The notes beneath the pieces were generated by a model. The model saw only the letters and a program-made list of their open reading frames with translations. It was not told where the DNA came from and made no database searches. Made by a program: the position numbers and the translations under genes. Below, piece by piece: positions 26,410 to 35,280 of a DNA stretch of 64,000 nt (position 1 is the stretch's first letter; each line of letters starts with the position of its first letter). The stretch comes from Novosphingobium sp. G106 (GTDB taxonomy: Bacteria; Pseudomonadota; Alphaproteobacteria; Sphingomonadales; Sphingomonadaceae). The stretch lies in contig NZ_JAHOOZ010000001.1 of assembly GCF_019075875.1 (NCBI RefSeq), positions 4,650,001-4,714,000 of the forward strand, written 5' to 3'.

Positions 26410-28251
26410 ATGATCCTCGACTTTATCGCTCTCGACAAGCTCCGCGTCAGCAAGGCCAACATGCGCCATGCGAAAAAGCCGCCCGACGTCTCGGACATCC
26501 TTCCCACCGTTCGCGCGCGCGGCGTGCTCGTTCCGCTGATCGTGCGGCCCTGCGCCGGGTCCGGAGAGGATGGCGCCCCCCTCTTCGAGATCGTCGCAGG
26601 CGCGCGGCGCTTCCATGCCGCGCGCATCGTCGCCGACGAGCAAGGCGGGACGGGCGGCGAGATCGATCCGCTGCCCTGCGCGGTACTGGACGCAGGCGAC
26701 GACGCCGCAGCTATCGAAGCCTCGCTGATCGAGAACCTTGCCCGGCTGGAGCCCGACGAGGTCACGCAGTGGGAGACTTTTACCCGTCTCGTTCGCGAAG
26801 GCCGCGAGCCCGAGGCCATCGCCGCGACTTTCGGCCTTGCCGACCTCACGGTCCGGCGCGTCCTCGCGCTCGGCAACCTGCTGCCGCGCATTCGCGACCT
26901 CTACCGCCGCGACAAGATCGACCGCCTGACGGTGCGGCACCTGACGCTTGCCAGCAAAGCGCGGCAGCGCGACTGGCTCGGGCTGCATGACGATCCGCAG
27001 GCCCACGCGCCCACAGGCCAGAACCTCAAGTCATGGCTATTCGGCGGCCAGTCGATCCCCTTGCGCCATGCGCTCTTTGACACGGCCGGCATGGACGGGA
27101 TCGTCACCGACCTGTTCGGCGAGGACGCCTGGTTCGCGGACGCCGAGGCCTTCTGGGCCAAGCAGGACGCGGCCATCGAGGAACGCCGCGCGGCCTATCT
27201 CGAAGCAGGCTGGGCCGATGTGGTCGTGGTCCCGCGCGGCAGCCACTTCCAGAGCTGGGAGCATGAGAAGGCGCCCAAGCGCAAGGGCGGGCGCGTCTAT
27301 ATCGACGTGCGAACAAGCGGAGAGGTGAGCTTCCACGAGGGCTATGTCACCCGAAAGGAAGCGCAGCGGATCGAACGCGGCGAGCCGGCCTCGACGCCGA
27401 AGACGCCGCGCCCGGAACTCACCAGCAGCGTCCAGACCTATGTCGACCTGCACCGCCATGCCGCGCTGCGCGCCGCAATGACCGGGCACCCCGCGCTCGC
27501 GCTGCGGCTCATGGTCGCGCACGCCATCGCCGGCTCGCCGCTCTGGACGCTGCGGACCGAGCCACAGGCGACGAAGGACGATGCAATCGGCGAAAGCGTC
27601 GAAGTCTCGCCGGGCGAAACGCTGTTCGACGAGAAGCGCCGCGCCGTCCTCGCGCTGCTTAGAATGTCCGCCGAGGAGCCGACCGTGACCGGGGGGCACG
27701 ATCCCCACGGCCTCGTCGGCCTGTTCCAGCGGCTCGTCGCGCTGGACGACGCGGCAGTTCTCTCGGTGATCGCGGTCGTCATGGGCGAGACGCTGCAAGC
27801 GGGAAGCGCCGCGGTCGATGCTGTCGGCGCCGAGATCGGCATCGACATGGCGCGCTGGTGGCAGGCCGATGAGGCGTTCTTCACAGGGCTTCGCGACCGC
27901 GAGGTCCTGACCGCGATGGTTGCCGAGGTGGCCGGCCCCCGCGTTGCCGAGGCCAATGCGCGCGAGACGGGCAAGGTCTTGAAACAGATTGTGCGCGATC
28001 ATCTCGCGGGTTCGGGCGGGCGCGAGAAGGTCGAGGGCTGGGTGCCGCGCTGGATGGCCTTCCCGCCCGCAGCCTATACGGCGCGCGGCGGCGTTGGCAG
28101 CGTTGCCGCCCATGCTGACGTCATGGCGGCGCGAGCGGCTTTGGACGTCGAGGCGCAAGCGGAAACGGATGCGCCGGATGAGACGAACGGAGCAGGGACC
28201 GAAGACGGCGATGGCGCCGCTGACGTCGCGGTGCAGCAGCTCGCGGCTTAG
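26410..28251 (+). CDS. ParB/RepB-like partition-family protein
   Basis: A 613-residue protein. Residues about 5-110 are a ParB N-terminal domain (LDKLRVSKANMRHA, RGVLVPLIVRP, EIVAGARRFHAARI, IEASLIENLARLEPDEVTQW), followed by an HTH (IAATFGLADLTVRRVLALG) and a long C-terminal region specific to the plasmid/ICE version, ending in an acidic tail. In these elements such proteins are usually not partnered by ParA and may act as nuclease-like or regulatory factors; no ParA is seen here. The gene starts 80 bp after the intron. A classic member of the ArdC/DUF2958/DUF736 module. Confidence 0.85.
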   Translation: MILDFIALDKLRVSKANMRHAKKPPDVSDILPTVRARGVLVPLIVRPCAGSGEDGAPLFEIVAGARRFHAARIVADEQGGTGGEIDPLPCAVLDAGDDAAAIEASLIENLARLEPDEVTQWETFTRLVREGREPEAIAATFGLADLTVRRVLALGNLLPRIRDLYRRDKIDRLTVRHLTLASKARQRDWLGLHDDPQAHAPTGQNLKSWLFGGQSIPLRHALFDTAGMDGIVTDLFGEDAWFADAEAFWAKQDAAIEERRAAYLEAGWADVVVVPRGSHFQSWEHEKAPKRKGGRVYIDVRTSGEVSFHEGYVTRKEAQRIERGEPASTPKTPRPELTSSVQTYVDLHRHAALRAAMTGHPALALRLMVAHAIAGSPLWTLRTEPQATKDDAIGESVEVSPGETLFDEKRRAVLALLRMSAEEPTVTGGHDPHGLVGLFQRLVALDDAAVLSVIAVVMGETLQAGSAAVDAVGAEIGIDMARWWQADEAFFTGLRDREVLTAMVAEVAGPRVAEANARETGKVLKQIVRDHLAGSGGREKVEGWVPRWMAFPPAAYTARGGVGSVAAHADVMAARAALDVEAQAETDAPDETNGAGTEDGDGAADVAVQQLAA

Positions 28252-28468
28252 TTCGGGGCGGGCGGCGGACATGCCGCCCGCTTCCTCATTCAGGGCGCGA
28301 ATTTCGCAGCGCCGCTCGGCCCGAGGGCCTTGCGGCGCGGCGATTCTCTTCCGAAGCGGAAGTATTTCGCCGCGACCGGATGAGGTTCTGGTGACAATCT
28401 GCTAGTAGGAATGTGGGCCAGAATTCTTGGGGGAAGCAGACCGATGGGGGGGATTGAGGCACTGGGCG

Positions 28469-29152
28469 ATGGGTCTTCTGCTCGCCGGGCTGGCCGGCGC
28501 ACCCGTCGTCGCCAATGCCCAGTCCGTTTCTGGAGAAGCACGCGCAGGCGATGGAGACTCGCTCGAAGTCGGTGGCCGCAGGGTCCGTCTCGTCGGCATC
28601 GACGCGCCCGAACTCGATCAGACCTGCGACCGGAGCGGCATAACCTGGCGTTGCGGCGAGGATGCGAAAGCGTTTCTCGCGAGCCTCGTCGCCGGCCAGC
28701 GCCTCGACTGCCAAGGTCAAGGCAGCGATCAATATGCAAGGGTTCTCGCCGTGTGCTGGGCGGGCCGGACCGAGATCAACCGCGTCCTGGTCGAACAGGG
28801 CTGGGCCACCGCCTTCCGCCAATACAGCGATGCCTACGCCGCCGACGAGCTGCGCGCCAAGGCCCAGCATCTGGGCATCTGGAATTCGACCTTCGTGAGT
28901 CCAGGCGACTATCGTCTTGCCAAGCTACCGCCAGTGCCGCGCAGCGCGCAGGTCCGGGCCGCACCGGTATCGCGCCCGGCAAGCAGCTATTCAGGTGGCT
29001 GCTTGATCAAGGGCAATCACAGCCGCCGAGGTGAGTGGATCTACCACTTGCCGGGCATGCCCTATTACGAGCAGACTCGCGCCGAGGAGATGTTCTGCAG
29101 CGAGGCGGACGCGGTCGCCGCCGGCTATCGCCGGTCTCGCGCCGCGCCATGA
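28469..29152 (+). CDS. Thermonuclease-family (SNase-like) exported protein
   Basis: From ATG 28469 a signal peptide (MGLLLAGLAGAPVVANAQ) leads an SNase domain: ARAGDGDSLEVGGRRVRLVG, IDAPELDQTC, GEDAKAFLASLVAGQRLDCQ, YARVLAVCWAGRTEINRVLV and EQGWATAFRQYSDAY. The catalytic arginine and aspartate positions of staphylococcal nuclease appear kept (RVRLVGIDAPE, YARVLAVC). The C-terminal 70 residues form a second small module (CLIKGNHSRRGEWIYHLPG) with paired cysteines, common in plasmid-borne copies. ATG 28427 is the alternative start. Role in the mobile element unknown. Confidence 0.85.
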   Translation: MGLLLAGLAGAPVVANAQSVSGEARAGDGDSLEVGGRRVRLVGIDAPELDQTCDRSGITWRCGEDAKAFLASLVAGQRLDCQGQGSDQYARVLAVCWAGRTEINRVLVEQGWATAFRQYSDAYAADELRAKAQHLGIWNSTFVSPGDYRLAKLPPVPRSAQVRAAPVSRPASSYSGGCLIKGNHSRRGEWIYHLPGMPYYEQTRAEEMFCSEADAVAAGYRRSRAAP

Positions 29153-29205
29153 ACGGCGCCTATCGCTGGCTCTAAACGCGCTTGCCGATGGGGAGGGGAT
29201 GCTCG

Positions 29206-29409
29206 CTACATAGTCCGCAAGGGCCATTTTACAGTTCGAAACGGCGCGCGTCCCCGCGCGATGACCGGCCGGCCGGCTTCCTCGACGATGGCCAAGCCGC
29301 GTCGTTCGAGCTCGCCTAGCAGCGCCGACTTGCCGCCGCGAGAGCATCCGGAGATGGCGAAGAGCCGGTTTCTCGTGCTGTCCTGCCCCTGTCCCTGTCC
29401 CAAAGTCAT
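29206..29409 (-). pseudogene. Truncated AAA_28-type P-loop ATPase
   Basis: Leftward from ATG 29409: a short linker, then [40 protein letters not shown]. This is the N-terminal Walker A region of AAA_28 ATPases (ISGCSGGGKSTLL in typical members), but the frame ends after 67 residues with RAPFRTVKWPLRTM, where about 110 further residues are expected. It is thus a remnant. The open frame further upstream is arginine-rich and unlikely to be coding. Confidence 0.6.
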
Positions 29410-29658
29410 TCCTGTTCGCCTCGGCCCCATCCGCGGCCCGTGCTTGGCTGCTCTGGCACCGGCCATGCCTCGCTTGCAACGGCTCCGCCGACCTTCTTCC
29501 CCGGCGCGGTTCCCGCGCCTTCCTCGCGAGGCAAGAAGCCCGGCTCCCGCCGTCCTCCGCTTCGCTGCGGCCCATGGGTGCAAGCGGTCCCGTCCGCCGC
29601 CGATCGAGCGCCATCGGGCCACGCTGGGTGGCGCCGAGCACATGGCAGGAGACGAAAC

Positions 29659-29961
29659 ATGGCACAGATCGGCACGTTCACGCGCGATGAAACCGGCACT
29701 TTCACCGGAACCATCCGCACCCTCACGCTCAACGTCAAGGCGGTGATGAAGCCTGCAGCGCGCGAGCACGACAAGGCGCCCGACTACCGCGTCACGGCCA
29801 ACGGCGGCGTCGAATTCGGGGCCGGTTGGACCAAGGCGGCGCGCGAGACCGGCGCTGAATACCTCTCGGTCAAGCTCGACGATCCCTCGTTCCCGGCGCC
29901 GATCTACGCTACGCTCGTCCAGGGCGAAAACGGCGAGCACAAGCTCATCTGGTCGCGCTGA
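29659..29961 (+). CDS. DUF736 protein
   Basis: A 100-residue protein from ATG 29659 that begins [20 protein letters not shown] and has [40 protein letters not shown] and [14 protein letters not shown]. This is the DUF736 family, small beta-rich proteins encoded on plasmids and ICEs of alphaproteobacteria, function unknown. GGAGACGAAAC precedes the start. It lies in the expected place between nuclease and relaxase genes. Confidence 0.93.
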   Translation: MAQIGTFTRDETGTFTGTIRTLTLNVKAVMKPAAREHDKAPDYRVTANGGVEFGAGWTKAARETGAEYLSVKLDDPSFPAPIYATLVQGENGEHKLIWSR

Positions 29962-30372
29962 CTTCCCTCGCTGCGGCGCCCTCGCGGGCGTCACAGCCAG
30001 GATTTACCGAGCACGAAACGGCCTCGTGGAACATCCCCCCGCGAGGCCGTTTCCGTGTGGCTGGTCCTGGCGTTCCCATACGATCCCAGGGGCGCTTTCG
30101 ATGGCGAAGATCAGGGATGCCGGCGAGAGGTGAAGGGAAGGATTTTCGCTCGGGTCTGCCCAGTCTACGGCGCCGCGCGAGCCGCCTCAAGGACGACAGG
30201 GCCCCACGGTTTTGCACGGGCGGCGCGGGCCATGGCGCATTCCTTCGGGCGCCGTTCGCCCGCACAAAACCGTTACCCCCATCGCCGCTTCGCGGCCGCT
30301 GGCGCGGTCCTTGACCCGGCCCGCGCGGCGCCGGGCACGCCTCCCGTCCTTCAGGCAATCAGGAGACGAGAG

Positions 30373-30507
30373 ATGGCCATCGAACAGCAGATCGAGGAAT
30401 TGCGCGCGGAGCTTTCAGGCTGCGACGAGCCCGGCGAACGGGCGCGGATCGCGGCCGAACTCGAAGCGGCAAGGGCGCAGATCGCGGCGCTCGGCGGGTG
30501 CGATTGA
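30373..30507 (+). CDS. Tiny coiled-coil hypothetical protein (44 aa)
   Basis: AGGAGACGAGAG directly precedes ATG 30373. The peptide MAIEQQIEELRAELSGCDEP, then GERARIAAELEAARAQIAAL is two helices with heptad-like leucine and alanine spacing and a GCD tail, suggesting a helical hairpin. It is found between DUF736 and the relaxase; similar tiny genes occur there in related elements as far as I recall, with no known role. Confidence 0.6.
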   Translation: MAIEQQIEELRAELSGCDEPGERARIAAELEAARAQIAALGGCD

Positions 30508-31128
30508 ATCGCCAGGCACGGCTTCCGGGCGGCGCCGAGAGACGTCGTTCGGGAGCCTGTTTCTATGCTCGCTGACAAAGTTTCGGAGCAGTCTAGGCAG
30601 CTCTCCTAGTGACAAGTGATGTCCCTTCCTCAACAATCCGGCCCGTTCTTCCTCCCTAGGTCTAGGGAGGAAAGCGAAAGGCAACTGCGTCGCGTTCCAT
30701 GGACGGGGGGGATCGATGACAAGGGTCACGAGGACAGTTTCTCCGCCAACTCAGGCTGAAACAGCAATGCGCTGCATCTTTCATCGCGGATGACGGAGCT
30801 CGCAGACGGCTCACGATCCCACTGGTGTCCACGGCATCGAGAAAGCCGTCCATCAGCGTCCAGGCATGTTCGGGGGAGGGCTGGGCAGAGGGGAAGGGGC
30901 AGGGGAAGGCAAGATAAAGAGCCTGCCTACCTACGGGCCGGCAATCGCAGTCTGCACAGGGTTTTGGCGGTAGGCATGCCCCAGGCCCATGCCTACCGCG
31001 TGGCACCATAATCCGCTAAAATCACGCAGGTCTGCGGGTCTCGGCGGCACTGTCATTGGAGGCTCTTGAAGGGCACGCCGCGGCTCCCTTCATCACCCAT
31101 TCCTCAAGGGCAATCGAAAGGATCGGTG
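30508..31128. other. Noncoding leader of the relaxase gene, candidate oriT
   Basis: This 620-bp stretch has no credible gene but holds two strong inverted repeats: TTCCTCCCTAG-GT-CTAGGGAGGAA (30649-30672) and GCGGTAGGCATG (30967-30978) with CATGCCTACCGC (30988-30999). An origin of transfer with inverted repeats next to the relaxase gene is the normal arrangement in mobilisable elements. I found no certain nic consensus. Confidence 0.45.
30967..30999. repeat. 12-bp inverted repeat upstream of relaxase (oriT candidate)
   Basis: GCGGTAGGCATG (30967-30978), nine-base spacer CCCCAGGCC, CATGCCTACCGC (30988-30999): perfect over 12 bp. Located 130 bp before the relaxase start. Read as RNA it could also be a hairpin, but there is no T run and no gene ends here, so a protein-binding or cruciform site is preferred. 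Confidence 0.55.
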
Positions 31129-33177
31129 ATGGCACAGGGTGATGGGTTCGACGTCTGGCTGGGACGGATCGGCAAGGACAGCCCCATGCGCCGGCAGCTT
31201 GGCGCGATCCGCGCGCGCCGCGCCGGTAAGGCCGGCAAGCGCAGCGCCTTCACCGGCAGCATCATCGGCCGCGGCTCGGGCATCGGCCGCATGCTCGGCT
31301 CTCGCGATCAGATGTCCTCGCGCTTCTCGCGGCGGGTGGTGGTCAAGACGCGGATCGTCCGCCTCGGCCCGAAGGGCTTCAAGGGCGCCAAGGCGCACCT
31401 GCGCTATCTCGAGCGCGATGGGACGACGCGCGATGGCGGCCGCGGAACGCTATACGGGCCGGGCGAGGACAGCATCGACGGCAAGGCCTTCCTCGAACGC
31501 GGCGCCGACGACCGCCACCAATTCCGCTTCATCGTCGCCCCCGAGGACAGCGCCGAGTACCCGGATTTAAAGCCCGTCGTGCGCCGGCTGATGGACCAGA
31601 TGGAAAAGGATCTCGGCACCAAGCTCGACTGGGTCGCCGTCGATCACTTCAACACAGGCCATCCTCATGCGCACGTCATGCTGCGCGGCAAGGACGAACT
31701 CGGGCAGAACCTCGTCATCGCGCGCGAGTACCTGACCCAAGGCCTGCGCGAGCGGGCGACCGAGATCGTCAGTCTGGACCTGGGACCGCGCACCGAAGCC
31801 GAGATCCTGCGCAGCCGCACGAACGAGGTCGCGGCGGAGCGGATGACCGGCATCGATCGCTCGCTTCTGGGAGCGGTTCGGGGCGACGGCCTAGTCCGGC
31901 CCGTCCATGGCGACGCGATCGAGCAATCGCTGCGCGCCGGGCGGCTGCAGTCGCTCGGCCGGATGGGACTTGCCGAAGAGGTGACCCGCGGCGCCTGGAA
32001 GCTCGACCCCAATCTCGAGGAAAAGCTTCGCCGCCTGGGCGAGCTTGGCGACATCATCCGAACTATGCACCGCGCGCTGCGTGAAAAGCTGCCCGAGCGC
32101 AGTCCCGACCACGTGGCGCTCTACGAGCCCGCCGGCGGCCGCGCGGCGCCGCTGGTGGGACGGGTCATCGAGCGCGGCCTCTCCGACGAGCACGCCGATC
32201 GCCACTACCTGATAGTCGACGGAGTCGATGGCCTCGCAAGATATGTCGACATCGGTGCCCATGCCGAGGCCTTTCCCGAAAACGCCATCGTGCGCCTCAC
32301 GGGCAGGCAGACGCGAGCCCATGCCTTCGATCACACCGTGGCGCGCGTCGCGGAAGCGAACGGCGGGCGTTACTCGGTCGATATCCACCTGCGTCACGAC
32401 CGCACGATCATGCAGGATTTCGCCGAGCGGCACGTGCGCCGGCTTGAGGCGATCCGCCGGGCGGACGGCGGCGTCGCTCGGGATATCGACGGCACTTGGC
32501 TCATCGCGCCAGGCCACGTCGCCCGCGCCGAGGCCTACGAGCGCGAACTGACCAGGCGCAATCCGATCGTGCTTGAGACGCTGTCGGCGCGGCCCCTCGA
32601 GCAGCTTCCCCATCACGAGGGCGCGACATGGCTCGACCGCGAATTGGTGAGCGCGGACAAGATACCGCTAAAGGCCGGGTTCGGGGCACAGGTGAACCGG
32701 GCGCTCTACATGCGCCAACAATGGTTGATCGAGCAGGGTCTGGCCGAACTCGAAGAGGGCAATATGGTCAACTACCGCAAGGGCTTCACCTCCGCCCTCC
32801 AGCAGCGCGAGTTGCGGCGCGTGGGCGCGCAGTTCAGCCGCGAGCTTGGACTGGCCTATGCCGAGGTCGGGCAGGGCGCGCACATTGAGGGAAAGATGAA
32901 GGGCACGGTGCAGGTCGGCGACACCAAGTTCGCGCTGATCGAGAAGTCGCGCGAGTTCAGCCTTGTACCTTGGCGGCCCGTGCTCGAGGGGGGCAATCGG
33001 CAAGCACGTTTCCGGCATTTCGATGGGAGAGGGAATCGACTGGACGATCGGCCGGAGTCGCGGCCTCGACATCGGCATGTGAAAGCCGATTTCCGGAAAA
33101 TCGGTGCTGACATTCACCAAAAAGGTACCTGGAGTCGGCGGAGAGGTACTTTAAGCGCCGCTCGACTCGCGAGATAA
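31129..33177 (+). CDS. VirD2-like relaxase with DUF3363, C terminus frameshifted
   Basis: From ATG 31129 (AGGATCGGTG upstream) the protein has a relaxase domain: a basic N terminus, KAHLRYLERDG, FRFIVAPEDS, then DWVAVDHFNTGHPHAHVMLR with the histidine cluster (HxHxH type) that binds metal, and ERATEIVSLDLGPRTEAEI. A DUF3363 region follows (EAYERELTRRNPIVLETL, EFSLVPWRPVLE). It would nick oriT and pilot DNA during mobilisation. After a six-G run at 32988-32993 the frame departs from the family; the +1 alternative gives GAIGKHVSGISMGEGIDWTI and GRSRGLDIGM, ending at 33082, the expected end. Catalytic part intact. Confidence 0.85.
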   Translation: MAQGDGFDVWLGRIGKDSPMRRQLGAIRARRAGKAGKRSAFTGSIIGRGSGIGRMLGSRDQMSSRFSRRVVVKTRIVRLGPKGFKGAKAHLRYLERDGTTRDGGRGTLYGPGEDSIDGKAFLERGADDRHQFRFIVAPEDSAEYPDLKPVVRRLMDQMEKDLGTKLDWVAVDHFNTGHPHAHVMLRGKDELGQNLVIAREYLTQGLRERATEIVSLDLGPRTEAEILRSRTNEVAAERMTGIDRSLLGAVRGDGLVRPVHGDAIEQSLRAGRLQSLGRMGLAEEVTRGAWKLDPNLEEKLRRLGELGDIIRTMHRALREKLPERSPDHVALYEPAGGRAAPLVGRVIERGLSDEHADRHYLIVDGVDGLARYVDIGAHAEAFPENAIVRLTGRQTRAHAFDHTVARVAEANGGRYSVDIHLRHDRTIMQDFAERHVRRLEAIRRADGGVARDIDGTWLIAPGHVARAEAYERELTRRNPIVLETLSARPLEQLPHHEGATWLDRELVSADKIPLKAGFGAQVNRALYMRQQWLIEQGLAELEEGNMVNYRKGFTSALQQRELRRVGAQFSRELGLAYAEVGQGAHIEGKMKGTVQVGDTKFALIEKSREFSLVPWRPVLEGGNRQARFRHFDGRGNRLDDRPESRPRHRHVKADFRKIGADIHQKGTWSRRRGTLSAARLAR

Positions 33178-33203
33178 TCGGCTTTCCCAACAGGAGAACG
33201 CCG

Positions 33204-33476
33204 ATGAAGCGGAACGTGCGTAACCAGGTCTATCTCCCCCCGAGGCAAACGCAGCGGCGGGATCGTCTCGCCTCGCGACTGCGTGCTTCCAAGACCTCGG
33301 TGCCCACCGTCGCGTTCGAGCTGCTGTTCGAGCACACGCGGCCAGCGAACTGGCCGCGTGTTGCCGGATCCGACCCGAAAGAGTCCTCACCAGTCTCCTC
33401 CAGACACCACTGGTCCACTTCACCTGCGCGGCCACAAGAACGACAATGGACCTTAGATGCAGGAGACGCTCGATGA
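33204..33476 (+). CDS. Ribbon-helix-helix protein, degenerate tandem copy
   Basis: Opens with AGGAGAACGCCG before ATG 33204 and the same N terminus as the next gene: MKRNVRNQVYLPPRQTQRRD, then RLASRLRASKTS and FELLFEH. After residue 45 similarity stops and the remainder (RPANWPRVAGSDPKESSP and on) is low in structure. The stop overlaps the next start. It looks like a partial duplication of the 33473 gene, N-terminal RHH DNA-binding part kept, C terminus lost. Confidence 0.6.
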   Translation: MKRNVRNQVYLPPRQTQRRDRLASRLRASKTSVPTVAFELLFEHTRPANWPRVAGSDPKESSPVSSRHHWSTSPARPQERQWTLDAGDAR

Positions 33477-33895
33477 AACGAAAGACCCGGCACCAGTTCT
33501 ACCTCCCCCACAGCCACACCGAGCGCCTGGATCGCCTCGCCGCGCGTCCTGGCGCGTCGAAGACCTCGGTCCTGACTGCTGCCCTCGACCTGTTCTTCGA
33601 GCACGAGGGGGCCATTGAGCTCGACGCGCATTTTGGAAGGAGGCTCGACCGGCAAAGCCGAACCGCCGAGCGGATCGAACAAAAGGTCGAAGCGCTGACC
33701 GAGCTCGTCGGCGTATTCATCCATCACCACCTTTCAGCGACATCGCTCCAACCAGCCATGAGCGAAGAGATGAGCCGCCTCGGCCAGCAGCGCTTCCAGA
33801 AACTGCTCGCCTTCGTAGAAAACCGGCTGGCCCAGGGCGGGACCGCGGCGCGGCTCGCAAAGCCGAAATCAGCCAAGGGAGACAGCCATGAGTGA
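33473..33895 (+). CDS. CopG/RHH-type DNA-binding protein
   Basis: A 140-residue protein with AGGAGACGCTCG before ATG 33473. The N terminus (MKRKTRHQFYLPHSHTERLD, LAARPGASKTSVLTAALD) has the strand-helix-helix pattern of RHH repressors, and the rest is a long helix (RLDRQSRTAERIEQKVEALT, QRFQKLLAFVENRL), suited to oligomer formation. Similar genes sit after VirD2-like relaxase genes in sphingomonad and rhizobial ICEs and are thought to regulate or assist transfer. The next gene starts before its stop. Confidence 0.8.
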   Translation: MKRKTRHQFYLPHSHTERLDRLAARPGASKTSVLTAALDLFFEHEGAIELDAHFGRRLDRQSRTAERIEQKVEALTELVGVFIHHHLSATSLQPAMSEEMSRLGQQRFQKLLAFVENRLAQGGTAARLAKPKSAKGDSHE

Positions 33896-34097
33896 AGGCG
33901 ATCCGTTCAAGCCGCTGACCGTGCGAATTCGTGATGCCTGCCGTATGACCGGCATCGGGCGCTCGAAGCTTTACGAGCTCATCGAAAGCGGCGACATCGA
34001 GGTGATCAAGATCGGCCGGATGACGCTTATATCTGTCTCCGAATTGGAGGCATTTATTGCGGCGCATAGGGGGGTGAATTCCGCGAGACGGCATTGA
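33888..34097 (+). CDS. Excisionase-like HTH protein
   Basis: A 69-residue protein overlapping the RHH gene. LTVRIRDACRMTGIGRSKLY and ELIESGDIEVIKIGRMTLIS, then ELEAFIAAHR is a MerR-type helix-turn-helix_17 of the AlpA/Xis class. GGGAGACAGCC before ATG 33888. Such proteins control excision or transfer of mobile elements. It is the last element gene before the defence genes; conjugation (trb/vir) genes that often follow are absent. Confidence 0.88.
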   Translation: MSEGDPFKPLTVRIRDACRMTGIGRSKLYELIESGDIEVIKIGRMTLISVSELEAFIAAHRGVNSARRH

Positions 34098-34182
34098 TTT
34101 TTCGCTGGTAAGCGGCGAGAATCTGGCATGTTCGACGTGTTCCCCCCTTCACGCGCCCTGCGCTCTCGTTGGCCTTTAACGC

Positions 34183-35079
34183 GTGCATGACGACCTCTCG
34201 CATTTGCCGGCGAAGCAGCAGGATGAGTTGCAGCGCGCTGTCCGCATTCTCATGGAGGAATTCGAGAAGGCGATCGTGCTCGGCAATCAGGCGTGGAAGC
34301 GCGGCGGCAAGATTTACAAGATCATCCTGTTCGGCTCATACGCGCGAAGCGACTGGGTCGACGACCCGAAGAGCGGTTACCAGTCGGATTTCGACCTGCT
34401 CGTCATCGTAAGCCATGAGAAACTGACTGAAGTCGCCGAATACTGGTATGTTGCCGAGGACAGGATCCTGCGCGACGAGAGCATCGGCCGCCAGGTCAAC
34501 ATCATCGTCTACGACCTCAACGATGTGAACAACGCGCTCAAGCGTGGCGAGTACTTCTGGGCCGACATCGCTCGCGACGGCATCGTGCTGTACGAACTGC
34601 CCAATCACCCATTGGTGAAGCCCGTGCCGCTCACTAAATATGAGGCGGTGCAAACGGCAGAGCGGCATCTGGCCCTGTGGCTCGAAAAAGTCGATAGCGC
34701 ACTCGAACTTGCACTGCTTGCGATTGAACGAAATCGTCGAAACGACGCCGCGTTCTTGCTCCATCAAGCGACCGAGCGGGCCTATGCTTGCTTTCTACTC
34801 ACCTCCACGTTCTATTTTCCTAAGTCACACAACATCAAGTTTCTACGATCTCTTTCAGAGAGTAAGGAGCCACAGCTCGTCGAGGCATGGGCGCGCGATT
34901 CCAAGATTGATCGCCGTCGTTTCGAGCTGTTGAAGCGTGCTTACGTCGAGGCACGCTACTCATCAAACTACAGCATCTCGATTGAGGATCTTGATGCCCT
35001 GTACACGTCGGTGAAGCGATTGCGAGATATCGTGTCGCAGCTATCCGAGAAGCGGATCACCGAACTTTCGCGATCGTAG
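34183..35079 (+). CDS. Nucleotidyltransferase-HEPN fusion protein
   Basis: GTG 34183 is the only start that gives the full protein, since an in-frame stop lies two codons upstream. Residues about 43-120 form a minimal nucleotidyltransferase with GSYARSDW (51-58) and the metal pair SDFDLLV (D69, D71). Residues about 160-290 are a HEPN domain (AERHLALWLEKVDSALELAL, NRRNDAAFLLHQATERAY, LLKRAYVEARYSSNYSI). Separate MntA/HepT proteins are a toxin-antitoxin pair in which the transferase AMPylates the HEPN RNase; here both are fused. The RNase R-x4-6-H motif is not clear. Likely phage defence or stress role. Confidence 0.8.
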   Translation: MHDDLSHLPAKQQDELQRAVRILMEEFEKAIVLGNQAWKRGGKIYKIILFGSYARSDWVDDPKSGYQSDFDLLVIVSHEKLTEVAEYWYVAEDRILRDESIGRQVNIIVYDLNDVNNALKRGEYFWADIARDGIVLYELPNHPLVKPVPLTKYEAVQTAERHLALWLEKVDSALELALLAIERNRRNDAAFLLHQATERAYACFLLTSTFYFPKSHNIKFLRSLSESKEPQLVEAWARDSKIDRRRFELLKRAYVEARYSSNYSISIEDLDALYTSVKRLRDIVSQLSEKRITELSRS

Positions 35080-35280
35080 GTTGTCCGGCCTGTTCGACGT
35101 TGCCGACAGTCCGGAATCGAGAGCCCAAACGGCGTAAGTAGACATTTGCCCGGTGACCATGCGCAGGCAGTGGCACGCTGACGATCGGCGTGGTGACGGC
35201 ACGACACACCCAAGATAGGTCTCTTTCAATCTCTCCGGCTTTGACGTAGGCTGACCCAACCGCTAGGGGGCGAGCGCAGG

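Noticed and set aside
27037..28272. 411-codon leftward open frame
   Set aside because: Antisense to the ParB-like gene with the N-terminal ParB domain; no credible start or domain.
32988..32993. Programmed frameshifting in the relaxase gene
   Set aside because: No downstream pseudoknot or Shine-Dalgarno-like stimulator was seen and the extension has no family match; mutation or sequencing error is simpler.
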